Of a stretch of 64,000 nucleotides of DNA, positions 25,801-37,879 are shown one piece after another (the first letter of the stretch is position 1; the number at the start of each line of letters is the position of its first letter). The notes below the pieces were generated by a model. The model was not told the DNA's origin. It did not search any database and saw only the letters and a program-made list of their open reading frames with translations. Position numbers and translations under genes: made by a program. This DNA comes from Oxytricha trifallax (lineage: Eukaryota > Ciliophora > Spirotrichea > Sporadotrichida > Oxytrichidae), in contig ARYC01000557.1 of the NCBI GenBank assembly GCA_000711775.1, positions 53,379 to 117,378 on the forward strand. The letters are read 5' to 3'.

Positions 25801-28000
25801 AAAGACCAGAAGTTATTTATGTTGAGAGGGAGGTAGAGCTAAGAGCTCTTGAGTTTGAAGCAAAAGTCTTCAAAATAGAAGTATAGAACTTAAAGGAGAG
25901 AGCAGAGATAGGACTTTAAACATAAATTGAATATGTTGAGGACCTACAAGAACAGCTCCCTATTGAAAAGATAAAAACATTTTTATGTGAAGACTGCTAG
26001 AATATTTTCTCAACAGGACAAAGCTTGAAGAGACACCTTAAAGAGGTAAACTCTGGCAAAGCCAAGATATATTTCAAGCATGACAAAGTGGATGGAAGGT
26101 ACTAATGAACAAATTGTATGAAGTCTTATACTCACTCTGCAAAAGTTAAGAAGCACATGCAAAAGCATCACCTCAGTGAGTTCTTGATTTAATAGACATA
26201 AAAACTTGTGCCAGCTAAAAGAAAATCAAATACTCTCGAGTCTTAAAGGTGAGTTACAGGAGAAGCTCAAGAGACAGAAAAGATAAGAATCGATGAACTA
26301 ACCTGCAGGCAATACAATTCTAGCCTGCTTCCAAGCAAAAGCTATGAGCATTCCTGCATTGAATGCAATTAATCTAAGAAGTTGTATTGAGAATTACTTG
26401 CATATAAGTGTTCCTAACAAAGCAAAGCTTATAGTGGTTGATGAGTATGCATACAAGGTGTACCCTTTTAGCTATCTCCTTAAGAACGAGCAATACTAAA
26501 ATGAGTTTGCTAACGAATATATGATTCTTAGAGAGGCATATAGAAAAGATTGCAAGAACTTGCTTAAGCTAGATGGTGTCATTTTAAGCTATGGTTTTAT
26601 CGCACTGAGATTTAAGAAATATGAAATGACTTTGAGAGATTATTTATATCATAACAGATACCCAGATGATTTGAATGATATACTATCAGATATGATAATG
26701 GGTGTCAAGGAGTTGCATGAACTTGGATATGTTCATAGAGATTTGAGACCTGAAAATGTTATGATAAACCTCTGCCCTTTAGAAGTAGTTGTATATAGAT
26801 TTCAATAGAGCATTAAGAAAAGAGATAGTAACCTTAGCAAAGGTTCTTGGGACACCTGGATACTTCCCAATCAGAGAGAAATGGACTAATGGCTCTTTTT
26901 AGTGGGATGTATGAGCAAAAGGAGCTATTATATTAGAGAGTGATATGGAAAGTATGGCTTACTTTGGTACAAAGTTTGAAAAAATAATCAATAAGTTTAG
27001 CGATTAAGCATATAAAGCAGGACGATATCTTTAAAAAAATCAAACAGATTGTAGACATGATAATTGTAAGAGCACCATCATATCCAAAATAATCCTTAGA
27101 CGATTTACTTGAACCCCTATAGAGAGCAAGATTCAAGAGATATAATATAGACAAGCAGATAAAATTTGTTTGAGTTAAATCGCCTAATAATCATTAAATA
27201 TACTAAAAATTCACATAAAACCTGCAATTTCTCTACTAACCCCAATAAGACCTCAACTATACCCTACAAATCTAAGTACTTATAAACCTAATAAAGGGAT
27301 TTGGGTTTTTAATGCTTAATATATATTTTTTGCAATAATCGATATGGATATTGTTATGATCTTAAAGTCCCTATTTTCTTAGCTACTATTATATGATTCT
27401 GGTGCTTAGCTTAGTTTGCTTTCTCCTAATCTGATTCTATTTTTATAGATTATTACTATCATTATTAATAAATTTAGTTTTTGAGTTTTGTATTAGTAAA
27501 GTGGGATTAGAATATAAAATTATTGAATTAAAGTTGAATAAAATGATATTTTAATTTAATTTAAATATTAATATCAGAGTTAAGTTTTTACTATTTAATT
27601 AATAAATTATGATTATATAATTGCTTTATTTGATTATTCCATATAAATTGTACTAGAGCAATATTCTAATTTATAAATAATAACAATTAAATTTTATTAA
27701 TTAATAAAATATATATATATATATTTGTATTCTTGATTCACTATGATACTGCTATTCATTACTATTCTACGCTGCCCCAAAATCCTTCTTGTTTATCAGT
27801 CTCTCTTTCAAACTCATTCTTACTTGTCTATTCCCATTATTTTTCAATAAAAAAATCATTATATATTTATTAATAATTTTTCTAAATTATTTATATAAAA
27901 TTTATATAATTAAAAAAATAAAACATAAAATTTTATCCCACTAGACATTCGATTTTACTGAGATTCAGCGTTTCTGAGAGACTGCTTAAACTCATGTATT
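22880..28000 (-). CDS. Fragmented gene split by TBE copy 2
   Basis: Minus-strand islands lie on both sides of the transposon: HEFKQSLRNAESQQNRMSSG (28000-27935), MSLKERLINKKDFGAAQNSN (27825-27725), NRIRLGESKLSQAPESYNSS (27440-27345) and, left of the element, HLQKLARKPPINKKIPPEIN (22940-22880). All are hydrophilic, use TAA/TAG as Gln and are separated by AT-rich spacers. If they form one gene, TBE copy 2 lies inside one of its IESs. The linkage across the transposon is inferred. No function is recognised. Confidence 0.4.
23295..24359 (+). CDS. TBE 42-kDa DDE transposase, open except for one in-frame TGA
   Basis: An IS630/Tc1-type transposase of 354 codons starting MRNRN. An N-terminal helix-turn-helix (YAAIAKLLHKSASTVRYHC) is followed by the catalytic core: HADE (first Asp), ILFVDNLS (second Asp) and QFNGIEFY (Glu). 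Codon 71 is TGA (23505-23507), between SGT and NHPARKQKF, in the same frame on both sides. The same codon is TGA in all three copies. At the position after GIEFY it has Leu where copy 3 has Trp. Known role of the family: TBE transposases are implicated in cutting DNA during macronuclear development. Confidence 0.85.
24621..25160 (-). pseudogene. TBE 22-kDa ORF, frameshifted
   Basis: Spans exactly 540 nt like copy 3, from the ATG of MESIST to TGA after SNKL. An extra A in a run near 24940 and a compensating loss near 24795 put the middle third out of frame. Function of the 22-kDa protein is unknown. Confidence 0.8.
25728..27173 (+). pseudogene. TBE zinc-finger/kinase ORF, disrupted
   Basis: Starts MAANLNRKAVSL as in copy 3. 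The first Cys of the second zinc finger is TGA (26106-26108), and a finger residue in EVHSG is changed (EVNSG). An extra base near 26795, in VVVIDFN, shifts the kinase frame after HRDLRPEN. It ends at the same TGA as the others. It is probably inactive. Confidence 0.85.
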
Positions 28001-28009
28001 TGGTTGTTA

Positions 28010-29580
28010 ATTATCATAATACTCATCTTATTAAATTGTTATCCTCAATTAAAATATATATTTATATTAATTATAATTATTATTGATAAATTAAATATTA
28101 TTAAGGAAATTGTCAAACAATTTTAATAATATAATAATTATAAAATTAAATCAAATATTTTATATATAATAATAATAATACTTATTGTAATTTATTATAA
28201 GAATTACTGAATAAGTATAAGTTATAAATTATCTATATGATTTTAGAATATAGTAAAGCTTAAATTATATTGGAATTTATTTTGAAATAAGGTAAGTTAA
28301 AATTATTGATAACTGAATTATTCGAAAAAAGTTGTAGTTTAGCCATTTTAATATTCAGAATTAATCAAGTTTATGTTTAAAACAGCAATTTTTTTTATGT
28401 TATTAATTTTTATAAATCAATATATCAACAATATGTTAGTGAATGAAATTTTTATTGTCTAACTAATTGAACTTGCATATAATGCCAATTAATAATATAG
28501 TAAAAATACTAATATAATCAAAAGAGAGATGATGTAATGGGTATGAAATTTATAGGCAACTTAATATTTTGTATATTTATATTGAGTTTCATTTTAGCAA
28601 ACAAACTATTATTCACTATTTAGTAAAAAAAAATGAATCCAAAATTCAATCGTGACATATTAGAGTGGGTTTATTTGGCAAATTTATGAAAACCGTTAAT
28701 CGAAAAAAAAATTTAAAAAAAAAAGAGTTTTTTTCCCATTCTATTTCCCATAAAGCAAGATATCATAGATTACAGTGCCCGCATAATAGAGATGTTAAAA
28801 TAGAGGTTTTACAGTTAAAATTAATAATGGGATTGGGGAAAGCTTTAAGTATTCCAATATTGGCTGCTAATTTGTAGTTACTTTTCTTTTGATTATTTAA
28901 CTTCGTTATATAATAATTTTTAGCGAAAAAATGTTATCATTTAGTTCTTATGATCTCATCTTCTCACTATTGTGAGCAAAGTAAAACTTTATTCCTACTA
29001 TACAACGAAATTATTTATTATATATTACGACTAGGTATGGTAGTATTTATCTGAGCATTAAGAACGGAATCTTGACCTTCTTTTTGTATCAATTGATTTT
29101 TTTATTTAATAACAAATTACAAAAATATTATTAATAAAATAATCTAAAATCCAGCTCCATAAATGATTTATATTATAAGAAACTTAAATATAGAAAGAAT
29201 TTGATTATTGTTTTTAAATCTGAGGAGTATTCCATAATAATTAATAATTAATTAACAATGAAATTTATTGCAATAATAATTATGAAAGGAATAAAATTAA
29301 ACCGAGCAATTTTAATATAGATAGAGGAGATCAAATATTAATAAAACCCCAAGAGTAATTTTTTGAATTAAGTTGAATTTGAATTTAAATTAAATATAGT
29401 ATTTTTATTATTATAAATAGTTGGTAGCTTTATGTAAAATTATAGTAGTTCTAATATATATATATATATAGGGCCTTAATCAAAAATCAAAAAGCAACCA
29501 ACTTTTAATAGGCAAATCTGATTAAATTTTATTCTCATATATATACCCTTAATTATTATTATCAATATCTCTGCCACATT
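28010..29580. other. AT-rich non-coding DNA with one weak ORF
   Basis: Over 80% AT. A plus-strand reading at 28665-28877 (GLFGKFMKTVNRKK and on) is basic and may be an MDS or chance. A (TA)n tract lies near 29457-29470. Nothing else is supported. Confidence 0.5.
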
Positions 29581-29584
29581 TAAA

Positions 29585-31199
29585 GATGCTGAGCCCAGAT
29601 AACTAAGTCTCTCAGAGAATCATACCTTCCTGTCCTCCCCATCGGTAGAGCTCCACCCATACCTGCTGCCGCCCACCCTCCGTGCCCAAATAGAGCCTTC
29701 ACCATTGCCAGAGGTGGCCATCTTCGAGACCAGGCTCCGATGCCTCCTGGATAGCATGTCGATCTACCAGAGATCCCCCAGAGAGATTCAAGACATTGCT
29801 GCCACCATCTTTGGCCAAGCTGTAATCACCCACTACTAGGAGATGGTGGACAGTGCTATTCAACTAAGACTCTCGGTGCGCAAGCTCACCTTCCCCAGGG
29901 ACGCCAACGATGGGAAGGAGGTGCTGTATGACGAAACGAGGGACGAGACCATAGGAGTGAGAGGGGCAGTACCTACGAGAGACGACGAGACCGAGGTCGG
30001 AGGTGGGGGCCTCCTATACTAACTATAGCCAAAAACCCTAACAGCTAACCCATAAACCTCCATGGACGAGACATTGAGACTATCTGATAGTCAGGTGGAG
30101 AGGACGCCCTCAGCGGATGCAGGTAGAGAATGTGCCGATTCTTCGCCTAACTCCTCATCAGGGGGCTGCCTGTCTCCTGAACTGCATCGATAACTGAACG
30201 AATTACTAGAGAAAATAAAACACCTAAGAATTAACGGACAGATCCCTAACGGGCACTCAACTAATAACCTAGGGACCAACAGATCTTTAAAAGCCCAGCA
30301 AAAGGCCAGCTAATAAAGACCTCCACGAGATGTTCATTAGAGCCCCCCTCGGCCAGCGACGCCTCAACCTCACGGATTTCCCCTGGTGCTATTACGAATT
30401 CATTTAGAGATTTCCTCTAATCTAGAGAAGTTTAGCTTAGTAGCCTTAGGAAAAAATCTTATACAGATCAAGCAGATCTTCCTGAGCCACTCCCATAGAA
30501 AGACCTTCCAGGCACCCCCGCTGACTATAATCTCTTACCCCTAATTGTGACATGGGGTCGATCACCTGGGCATTTACTCCTTCCTTGGTCGATCTCTAAA
30601 GCACCTGAGCCTCAAGGAGGTCTCAATGGGTTAGTATATTTACCAATTACAATTGGGGGATCATCAATTAATCAATTAAATATATTATTTATTTTAAAAT
30701 TATAGAGAAAAAGAAAATCGAGCGCAACTCCGCCAGGGCGTGTGCTGTGTGCCCCGACCACCCAAGTTCCTCCTAGTTTTCGAAGGGCTACAAAATGACC
30801 TTAAGATGGCCCCTCTAGCTCAACATTTCCTAAAAAACTCGAAGGCAAAAAAGTCTGGGAGATTTTGTAAGTTTAAAATATTTGATCGTTTAATAGTTTA
30901 AATTAAGGGTTTAATTATAATTTAAACAGCTGCCCTATTTTAATTAATTAAGATTAAAGCATTAAAACTTAAATTCGATTAAAGAAAAATGGAGTGCTCC
31001 CACTGCACCAGACCCTAGCAGGAAGATCCACGCCAGAATCGCCAAGATCTTCTCTTACTATGATAGGGTCAGGACCAAGCAGTACATCCCTCCCTTCGAC
31101 AGCATTATGGATGTGTAAGATCCCCCCACTAGAGGTCAACGATGGAGTTGTCATGGCATGGCTCTAGTTCGCGAGCTTCACTCCCACATTCATGATATA
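29585..31199 (+). CDS. GC-rich, intron-containing gene or degenerate gene of unknown origin
   Basis: GC content and third-position GC are far above every neighbour. The plus strand reads SMSIYQRSPREIQDIAATIF, LSVRKLTFPRDANDGKEVLY, SPELHRQLNELLEKIKHLRI and, in another frame, KDLHEMFIRAPLGQRRLNLT. Two AT-rich GT-AG introns fit well: 30630-30705 and 30866-30984. The exon between reads RPPKFLLVFEGLQNDLKMAP, and the last exon reads RKIHARIAKIFSYYDRVRTK, then, after a 1-base shift, VNDGVVMAWLQFASFTPTFM. Frame changes near 30310, 30420 and 31120 suggest decay or unrecognised junctions. No family is recognised. The base composition suggests a different history from the surrounding DNA. Confidence 0.5.
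30630..30705 (+). other. Putative spliceosomal intron 1 of the GC-rich gene
   Basis: 76 nt, AT-rich, starts GTTAGT and ends TTATAG. Removal joins CTC AAT GG to A GAA AAA, keeping the frame of the next exon. Confidence 0.6.
30866..30984 (+). other. Putative spliceosomal intron 2 of the GC-rich gene
   Basis: 119 nt, starts GTAAGT and ends in AAAG. It lies between two GC-rich coding blocks and is itself strongly AT-rich. Confidence 0.6.
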
Positions 31200-31602
31200 G
31201 GTACATTTTACTGATAAGTGATTGATAAAACATTTTCATAATTTAAGCATTTAAATATATTTTTCACTAATCTCAAACACCCCTCTAATTAAGCTAATGG
31301 GGTTTCACTTTTTCTCCATGTTTTAGTACATTAAGCAAATTATATTTTCGTAATTTCGAATTATTATTGATGCAAATCACTTGTAGACGACTTAAATCAA
31401 AACTTATTATTTCTTTATTTTAATTACAAATTACAACTAATTCACCCAAATTGCTTAAAATTATACTCTTGGGGTTTTATTATAATTATTGTGAAACTTT
31501 TAATAAAGACTCATAACCCTAAATATGTCAATAAAATAAAATCATTTATAATAAAAAAAAGAATCCAATTAAATTTATATTAAAAATCAAAAATTATATA
31601 AA
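31200..31602. other. AT-rich spacer
   Basis: No coding signal is seen between the GC-rich gene and the duplicated fragment copy 2. Confidence 0.5.
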
Positions 31603-31925
31603 AATTGTAACCCTCAATAACTAGCCTGAATTGCAATATTGATGACCTCTATAGTACCTAAAAAGCGATCCAGAAATCCAAATAATTGTAAGATATGAAT
31701 CCATAGCCACCAGCAACCCTAATGCCAAAATTTGTAGATGGCATGTCCCAATAGATGCCCCTCATTGAGGCCTCTCAAAACTCAGAAGCAAAGCTCCAGA
31801 GTGAGTACTCCCTCAGACAGTCGACCGAGTTCTATTCTTAAAATAGAGATCCTATGAAGCGTAGAAGGGTCGATACACTCGCAACTGAGGTCCAAAGCCC
31901 TAAAGTAAATTTCATAAAGCCAACA
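31603..31925 (+). repeat. Duplicated coding fragment, copy 2
   Basis: About 90% identical to 16520-16852. The short upstream ORF (MTSIVPKKRSRNPNN) and the main ORF from 31695 (MNPQPPATLMPKFVDGMSQQ) are both kept, with the basic KRRRVD motif. Homology stops at the same place, after FIKP, and both copies enter unrelated AT-rich DNA. Confidence 0.65.
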
Positions 31926-32084
31926 TTAATTTTAGAATTCACAAATTACTTAAAATAAGACAATAAAAACTCTCTCTTAAGAAAGTACTTTAAAATTTAA
32001 ATTCCCCTTATGTTTCAAATATAACTTAAATTTCTTTCTTTAAAAAGATCCTAAATATTTAAGCCTAACTCCCAGTTAAAATGG

Positions 32085-35000
32085 ATTAAATCATTAAACA
32101 AAGATCAATATATTAAGTGAGAAGGATTGTGTGAAACTGGAGAAACTAAGAGACTCAGATTCAACAAATGACAGCAAGGACCTTGAAAAAATTGAGTAAC
32201 CTCTTTCCTAGATAGGGAAGCAGCCACTCATTGATTTAGAGGAGGAAAAAGAAAGCCCAAAGAAGAGGGGCCGGAAAATTGGTCGGGGTAAAGAGCTATT
32301 AGACCTTTAAGAATAATTAAAAAGTAAGTGTCAGCTATGTAATAGAATCCTCAATATCAGAAAAAAATAAGTAGTTTTTAATTTCTAATTATCTTTAAAA
32401 AGTGAAATCACAGAGTTGATTTTATTTATCCATTTTAATTTATTATAAAAAGGCGATAAAGAGTAACTGTGATAAAATATATCAGAAAAAATTTTATATA
32501 AATTGAAGCTTTTAAAAACAAAACATTAAATTTGACTAAAATATATATGTAAAAATTAATTTTACCTAGATTGGAGAAATTTAGAGTCTTAAATAATTTA
32601 TACATTAATTAAATTCTTCTCATAATTATAAAAGCTTTATACTTATTTTATTAACTTTGATTTCATGAACTCTAATCATATAACTAGTAGTAGTTAATAA
32701 TTAAATAGCAATTTATGAATTTCATTTAAAATATTGTATTTTACAACAATAAATAATTCATAAATAAAAATATTAGTAACTAATATAATTATTATTTTTA
32801 AATCTCAATATCCTTCATTATTCATCAAGTTTGATTATATATATATATTTAAAGTATTGATATAGCTTTAGACACAGATGAAGAATAGATTGAACTTATT
32901 TCCACCATAAAACAAGATGACTAAAAACTGAGAATGGATAGTAGCACCTAAGATTGCTCTACACAAATTAGTATTATTTTTTGAATGAAAAATTCAATAA
33001 TTAAATGATATGTTAATAGGCAATCTTTATTTTTATTGTATGATTCTATTTTTAATAAGTAATTAATTATAATTTAGTGAAAATAACTGAATTACTTATT
33101 TAATAAATAGAATTTGTAAATAGTAATATCTAATTCATTTTAGAAATAATTAAATAACTATAAATGAGAAAAAATTTTATATTTACCACACTCATATAAT
33201 TTATATATAAAAAATGTTAATATCATTAAAGAATAATAAATTTAAGATAATCTCTAATTAATTTTACAAAAGAAATATAAATGTATTAAAACATTTAAAC
33301 AATAAAAAATGTATATAAAAATTTCTTTGATAAGCTATTTCATTTAAATGTAAACAAATGAGGAGATCACGAAGGCAGATTATGCCTCAGAAATTCAAAA
33401 ACACATATTTAGATTAAACAATGACAGCATAGGAGGAAAAAATGATCAAAATGGCAATTAAAAATTCCATTATTGAGCAAGAAAGCAAAGTAATATAAAT
33501 CATATTATTTTTTATAAGGATAATGTCTAAATGTGGACATTTAATGTATAAATTTAAAGAAATTATTTATCATGATTGTTTTAATATGAACTAATCATTC
33601 TTTATTTTCTTAATTGACCTTCAATTAAAATGAAGAATGTGAATATGAATATTACTTTGGTTTAATATAACTATTAAATTATGTATAATTGATTTATTTT
33701 GCTTGAAAATAACAAAGATAGAGATATATATCTAGTTTATACTTCAAGTTATAGTTTTCTACTCTACTTCATTTTTAGATTTTTTTTACTTCATTATAAA
33801 TGCTTTTTGATTTCGATAAATAATAAAACCTGATTAATGTTTCTATAAATCAATACTTAAGTATTATATATAACTATATATATTAATATAAAGTAACTGA
33901 GTAGCTTGATGACATTTAAGAAATGAAAGTTTACTACCCAACTGAGCAAGAATTTAAAAACCCAATCACTTATATTGAGCAGTTATTCAAGTTAGGTGCT
34001 TCTAAATATGGCGTTGTCAAGATTGTACTATCTTTTTATATAATATATACATTCAATTATTTTAATATTCTATATAAAATGTGCTTAAATCCTGAAATAA
34101 AATAAAGAATAATAAGACGAAACTTAATAATATTTAAAATTCATGAATTTTATTGGTACCACCAAAAGATTTCAAACCTGTGCTAGCTTTCGATTAATTC
34201 TCCGATTAAGTACTTCCATCGAGGTTTCAGGTGCTTTAAGACCTTGCTTAAGGATTATAATTAATAACAATATTTTTAATAATATTAGTTAATTTTATAT
34301 TAAAAAATTAAAAACAAGGAAAGGTAAGTAGTAAGGTTTCTAGTAAATTTGATTATCTATGCCAAATTATTTGAGAATCACTCTATACTGAAACACTTTC
34401 TTTAAAAAATAGTGTTAGGGTTAAAAGTAGTAAATTAATAATGGTTTTTCTTTATTTAAATTCCCTCATAAAAAACTCAAAGATAATAAAATATATTAAC
34501 CTTACCCAAAATTAGCATTCATTCAATATTTATTATTTATAAAAAAATCGATAAGATTTTATTTTAAAACTTTCTTAAGTTTCTGTATTTAGTATATTGG
34601 ATACTTTTAATCGTTGTTTGCCACTCTTCTTACCTTAATATTAAATTTTCTTGATATACTGAAACTTATTTTTGTTTTATTAAATTTTAATATTATTTTC
34701 CTTTTAACACTCATTCAAAGTGATATAAAAAGTATATTAATTTATAATTTTGCATACTTTTTGTAGCCATTTAATCAAAACCTAAACGGTCACACATTCC
34801 CAGAGTTCGCTTAGATAAGCAAAAAGCTTGAACAGGAAACTGCCACCCCAGATGCCGACCCACATGACTACTGGGAGGTAGAGAAAGAATATTGGAATTA
34901 TGTTGAGAATCAAGTTGGGCCAAGATAAAAAGTCGAGTATGCAGCTGATTTAAATGTAGCACTTAATTTCTTCTCAATTTGTTAAATTTCAATGCTATTT

Positions 35001-35516
35001 TTAAGAAGTATAAATGTCATAAAATGACTTAAAATGTGCTACAGTTTGGGTCTGCATTTGGAAGACCAAACTAAAGTGTTATGGATAAACGTGGGCTGCA
35101 GTATGTCGATCACCCTTGGAACCTGAATAATATGTTCAAATAACCAGGGTCTTTGATGCAATTCCCAAGATCTAAGGATATCTCAGGTATCAGTAATTAA
35201 TTTATTAGTTTTAACTAAATATACCAAATTAATAATTGAAATATAAATTATAGGTTTTAAATGATTTATCAACATTCCTTGGTTGTATATTGGCATGAAA
35301 TACTCAACCTTTATATAATAATTTAAATTATAATTAAGATTTACAAAACCTTCTGCTGGCACTTCGAAGATTTAATGTTATACTCAATCAACTACAATCA
35401 CTGGGGTAAGGCTAAGTTATGGTATGGTGTTCCAGAGACTGATAGAGAAAAATTTGAAAAAGCTGTCAAAACTAAAGTCGCTCTACTTTTCAAGAAAGAT
35501 TTGATTATACTTTACT
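32085..35516 (+). CDS. JmjN/JmjC histone lysine demethylase (KDM5-like), at least nine MDSs, incomplete
   Basis: A chromatin enzyme expected to remove methyl groups from histone lysines using Fe(II) and 2-oxoglutarate. Segments: 32119-32360 (basic, SPKKRGRKIGRGKE, then CQLCNRIL), 32868-32965 and 33359-33500 (acidic/Q-rich linkers), 33895-34029 (JmjN: YYPTEQEFKNPITYIEQLF), 34157-34262 (PPKDFKPVLAFDQ), 34768-34960 (YWNYVENQ, KVEYAADLNV), 35040-35190 (HPWNLNNMFKQPGSLMQF), 35262-35325 (IPWLYIGMKYSTF) and 35345-35516 (FCWHFEDLMLYSINYNHWGK, LWYGVPETDREKFE). The iron-binding HxE is in CWHFED. A GTAC pointer (34025/34156) joins the JmjN pieces in frame. The second half of JmjC, with the distal iron His, and any C-terminal zinc finger are not found here. 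Confidence 0.88.
34025..34159 (+). other. IES with pointer GTAC in the JmjN region
   Basis: GTAC at 34025-34028 and 34156-34159 flanks an AT-rich spacer. Excision joins GVVKIV to PPKDFKP in frame, recreating the usual JmjN sequence (K-V/I-V-P-P). Confidence 0.8.
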
Positions 35517-35669
35517 TATTTTTTTTAAAAAAATTATGATATTCAAATTAAATATTAAAAAGCAAATCAAAGCAGTCTATAATAAAAAGCAAAATATATT
35601 TAGTTTGCTTCAACTATAAAATAATGAGTAAAAGAAATTGTTATAAAGATTTTTTATAAATATTATCAT

Positions 35670-37690
35670 TCATGTTTTATTAGCTGTTAACTTCATTTGA
35701 CTTTTAACATATGAATCAATCTATATATCACTGCTAATCTACAAGAAATTTGTCTTATCTCCACTTAGAATAGCTTCCATAATTTTTGACATTTATTCAA
35801 ATTCTTTTCGCATGTTTTCCATTTTTGCTTTTAACAGAGAATTTTCTTATTTAATGGCAATGTTCTCTTGTAAGATCATATCGTATTATTCTTTTGGTAC
35901 AGAATTAAAATTTACTATAATACATTGAATTTATTTATTAAATAAAGAAATTTTAAGATTTAAAATTTAATAATAAATATCAGAATTTTAGTTGCTAATT
36001 GATTAAACTTAATTTTGCTTAGCAGGTTAAATCTACTTTAAATTCTCATTTTTCGATAATGGTGAAGACTTAACATGCTGTCTCTCTGAATCTGTTAAAT
36101 CTTTGACCTTATTTATTTGTTATTAATTGGATCTCAAAGTATTATTTTGATTGTGATTGTTTTAATTGCTTGTTACAGATTTTGTAGTTTACAGTTTTCC
36201 TATTAAAATCATCTATTTATCTTGCTAAGGGTTTGTCTATTGCTTATAAAATCATAGAATTTTGGATAAAATCATTTTTCAAATAATGATTTATAAAGAA
36301 AATTTTAGAATATATTAAACATTTAAAATGCTTAGGACTGATAATGTTCTTTTAATTGCTGTTATTCTACACTTAGAGTTAACCTTTTTGCTTCTCTTTT
36401 TAGCTTGGTACTGGTGATGTAGGGTTTTTGAAACTGGACTTCTAAGAATTTTGTTGACTGCTCATATTTGAAGACATCATGGAAGTAGGAGTTTTCATAG
36501 GTTAAAAAAAATCAGTCAAATGCGGTGACTAGTTCTATAAATCGTATTTATGAGCTGAGGATGAGATCTATCCTAAATTCTGAATAATTTATTTCTCTAC
36601 TTAAAGTTCATGCTTGTTGAAAGTGTCATAGGCATAATCATTCTTAGCATTTTAATTAAGCTGCTTATTTGAGTCATAAGTATATTTTGCCAGTTTATAA
36701 TTGCTATCGTTTATTTCACTGATTATGTCCTCCTTAGAATCCTCTAAAATATAATCATTCTGGAAGTATTTCAAATCCTAATTACTTTGATTTTCTTTCT
36801 CTCTCGGGTTGTTTATTGTATTTCCACTACTCATTACTTTGGTATTATTCATATATCTCTGATTTTCAGTTGGTTATATCCTCAAAGAAGTCAACCCATT
36901 ATTACTATTAGAACTTTCTGTGAATATTTACTCAATTGGCTTGTCTTAAGTGGCTTAATTTGGATCGATTTGATTTATGTAACTTATAGAGGAGATCTGC
37001 GATTGATTTAGGGTGTTTTTTGTGTGGTAGTAGTAGGCAGCTTTTTCGAAGTCTTAAACCCATTGAAATAGGGATCTTATGCCTGGCAGTTTAATATAAA
37101 TAAGAACATTCATTTATAGGTGATATGTGATAACATTATAATATATACATAAAGAAGATACTAAATATTAAGTTATAAGTTTTATCTCTGATCTTAAAGT
37201 GAGTTGAGATACGAAATCATGAAGGTGCTGTATGCTATCTGGTTGAATTGATATTGGATCTACTTCTGGAATGAATTAAAGCAAAAATTAGGGTGGAAAA
37301 TTGTCCATAATTAATTATCTAATATTATTAAAACAATTAAAATGATACTCTCATTTAAAATTCTTAATTCTTTATGATCATCAAAAAATCTTCATATTCA
37401 TTAGGCAATTTATATTGAAAAAAAAATCTATCAAAAAATTAAAGTTTAAATTATTTGATATTTAATTATTATTTTATTTAGGCTACTCCTCAAGGTTAAG
37501 GATCAGAGATAAGCATTAACTAATCTATAGCAAAATCTCTTTTATCATAAAATCACTCTAGGTATTTGTGCTTAAATAACTCTAAACTAAGTCCAGAACT
37601 GTCTCAGAAATGGCTTTCCCTGAAGAATTCTAGACTGAGTTTAACATGTCATAGGTTGCCTGATTGAATTTAGTAGATCTTTGTATATAA
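35670..37690 (-). CDS. Q/N-rich coiled-coil protein, multi-MDS
   Basis: Minus-strand segments N to C: YDMLNSVQNSSGKAISETVL (37690-37480), FIPEVDPISIQPDSIQHLHD (37300-37185), LPGIRSLFQWVQDFEKAAYY to SSSAHKYDLQNQSPH (37085-36510, about 190 codons open), YFHDVFKYEQSTKFLEVQFQ (36500-36340), KQQTNPQQDKQMILIGKLQT to RQHVKSSPLSKNENL (36250-36000) and a C-terminal coil, DMILQENIAIKQENSLLKAK (35910-35672), ending at TGA (35672-35670). It converges with the demethylase gene about 150 bp away. No named domain; probably structural or a scaffold. Confidence 0.7.
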
Positions 37691-37879
37691 ATATATTAAA
37701 ATCTTTATACATTTAATTATCAGGATATTCTGAAAGTTACCAAAGCTTGATTAATATTAATTTTAATTTTTAGAATATAAACGCAACATGAAATATAAAA
37801 ATGTGATCTTGGTGAGTATTTTTGATTATTTTGTAAAGAGGTTTACAAATTATCACTAGACTAACTTAATAATTACTGA

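Larger units (their letters stand above)
23194..27310 (+). mobile_element. TBE transposon copy 2
   Basis: A 4117-bp element beginning CAAAACCCCAAAACCCC; the right end is slightly decayed (ends GGGTTTTT). The 3-bp direct repeat AAT at 23191-23193 and 27311-27313 fits the ANT target duplication known for TBEs. Length equals copy 3 exactly. The transposase is open apart from the conserved TGA; the other two ORFs are broken. Confidence 0.95.

Noticed and set aside
36787..37011. Plus ORF resembling a membrane protein.
   Set aside because: Antisense of the Q/N-rich minus-strand gene, which reads continuously there.
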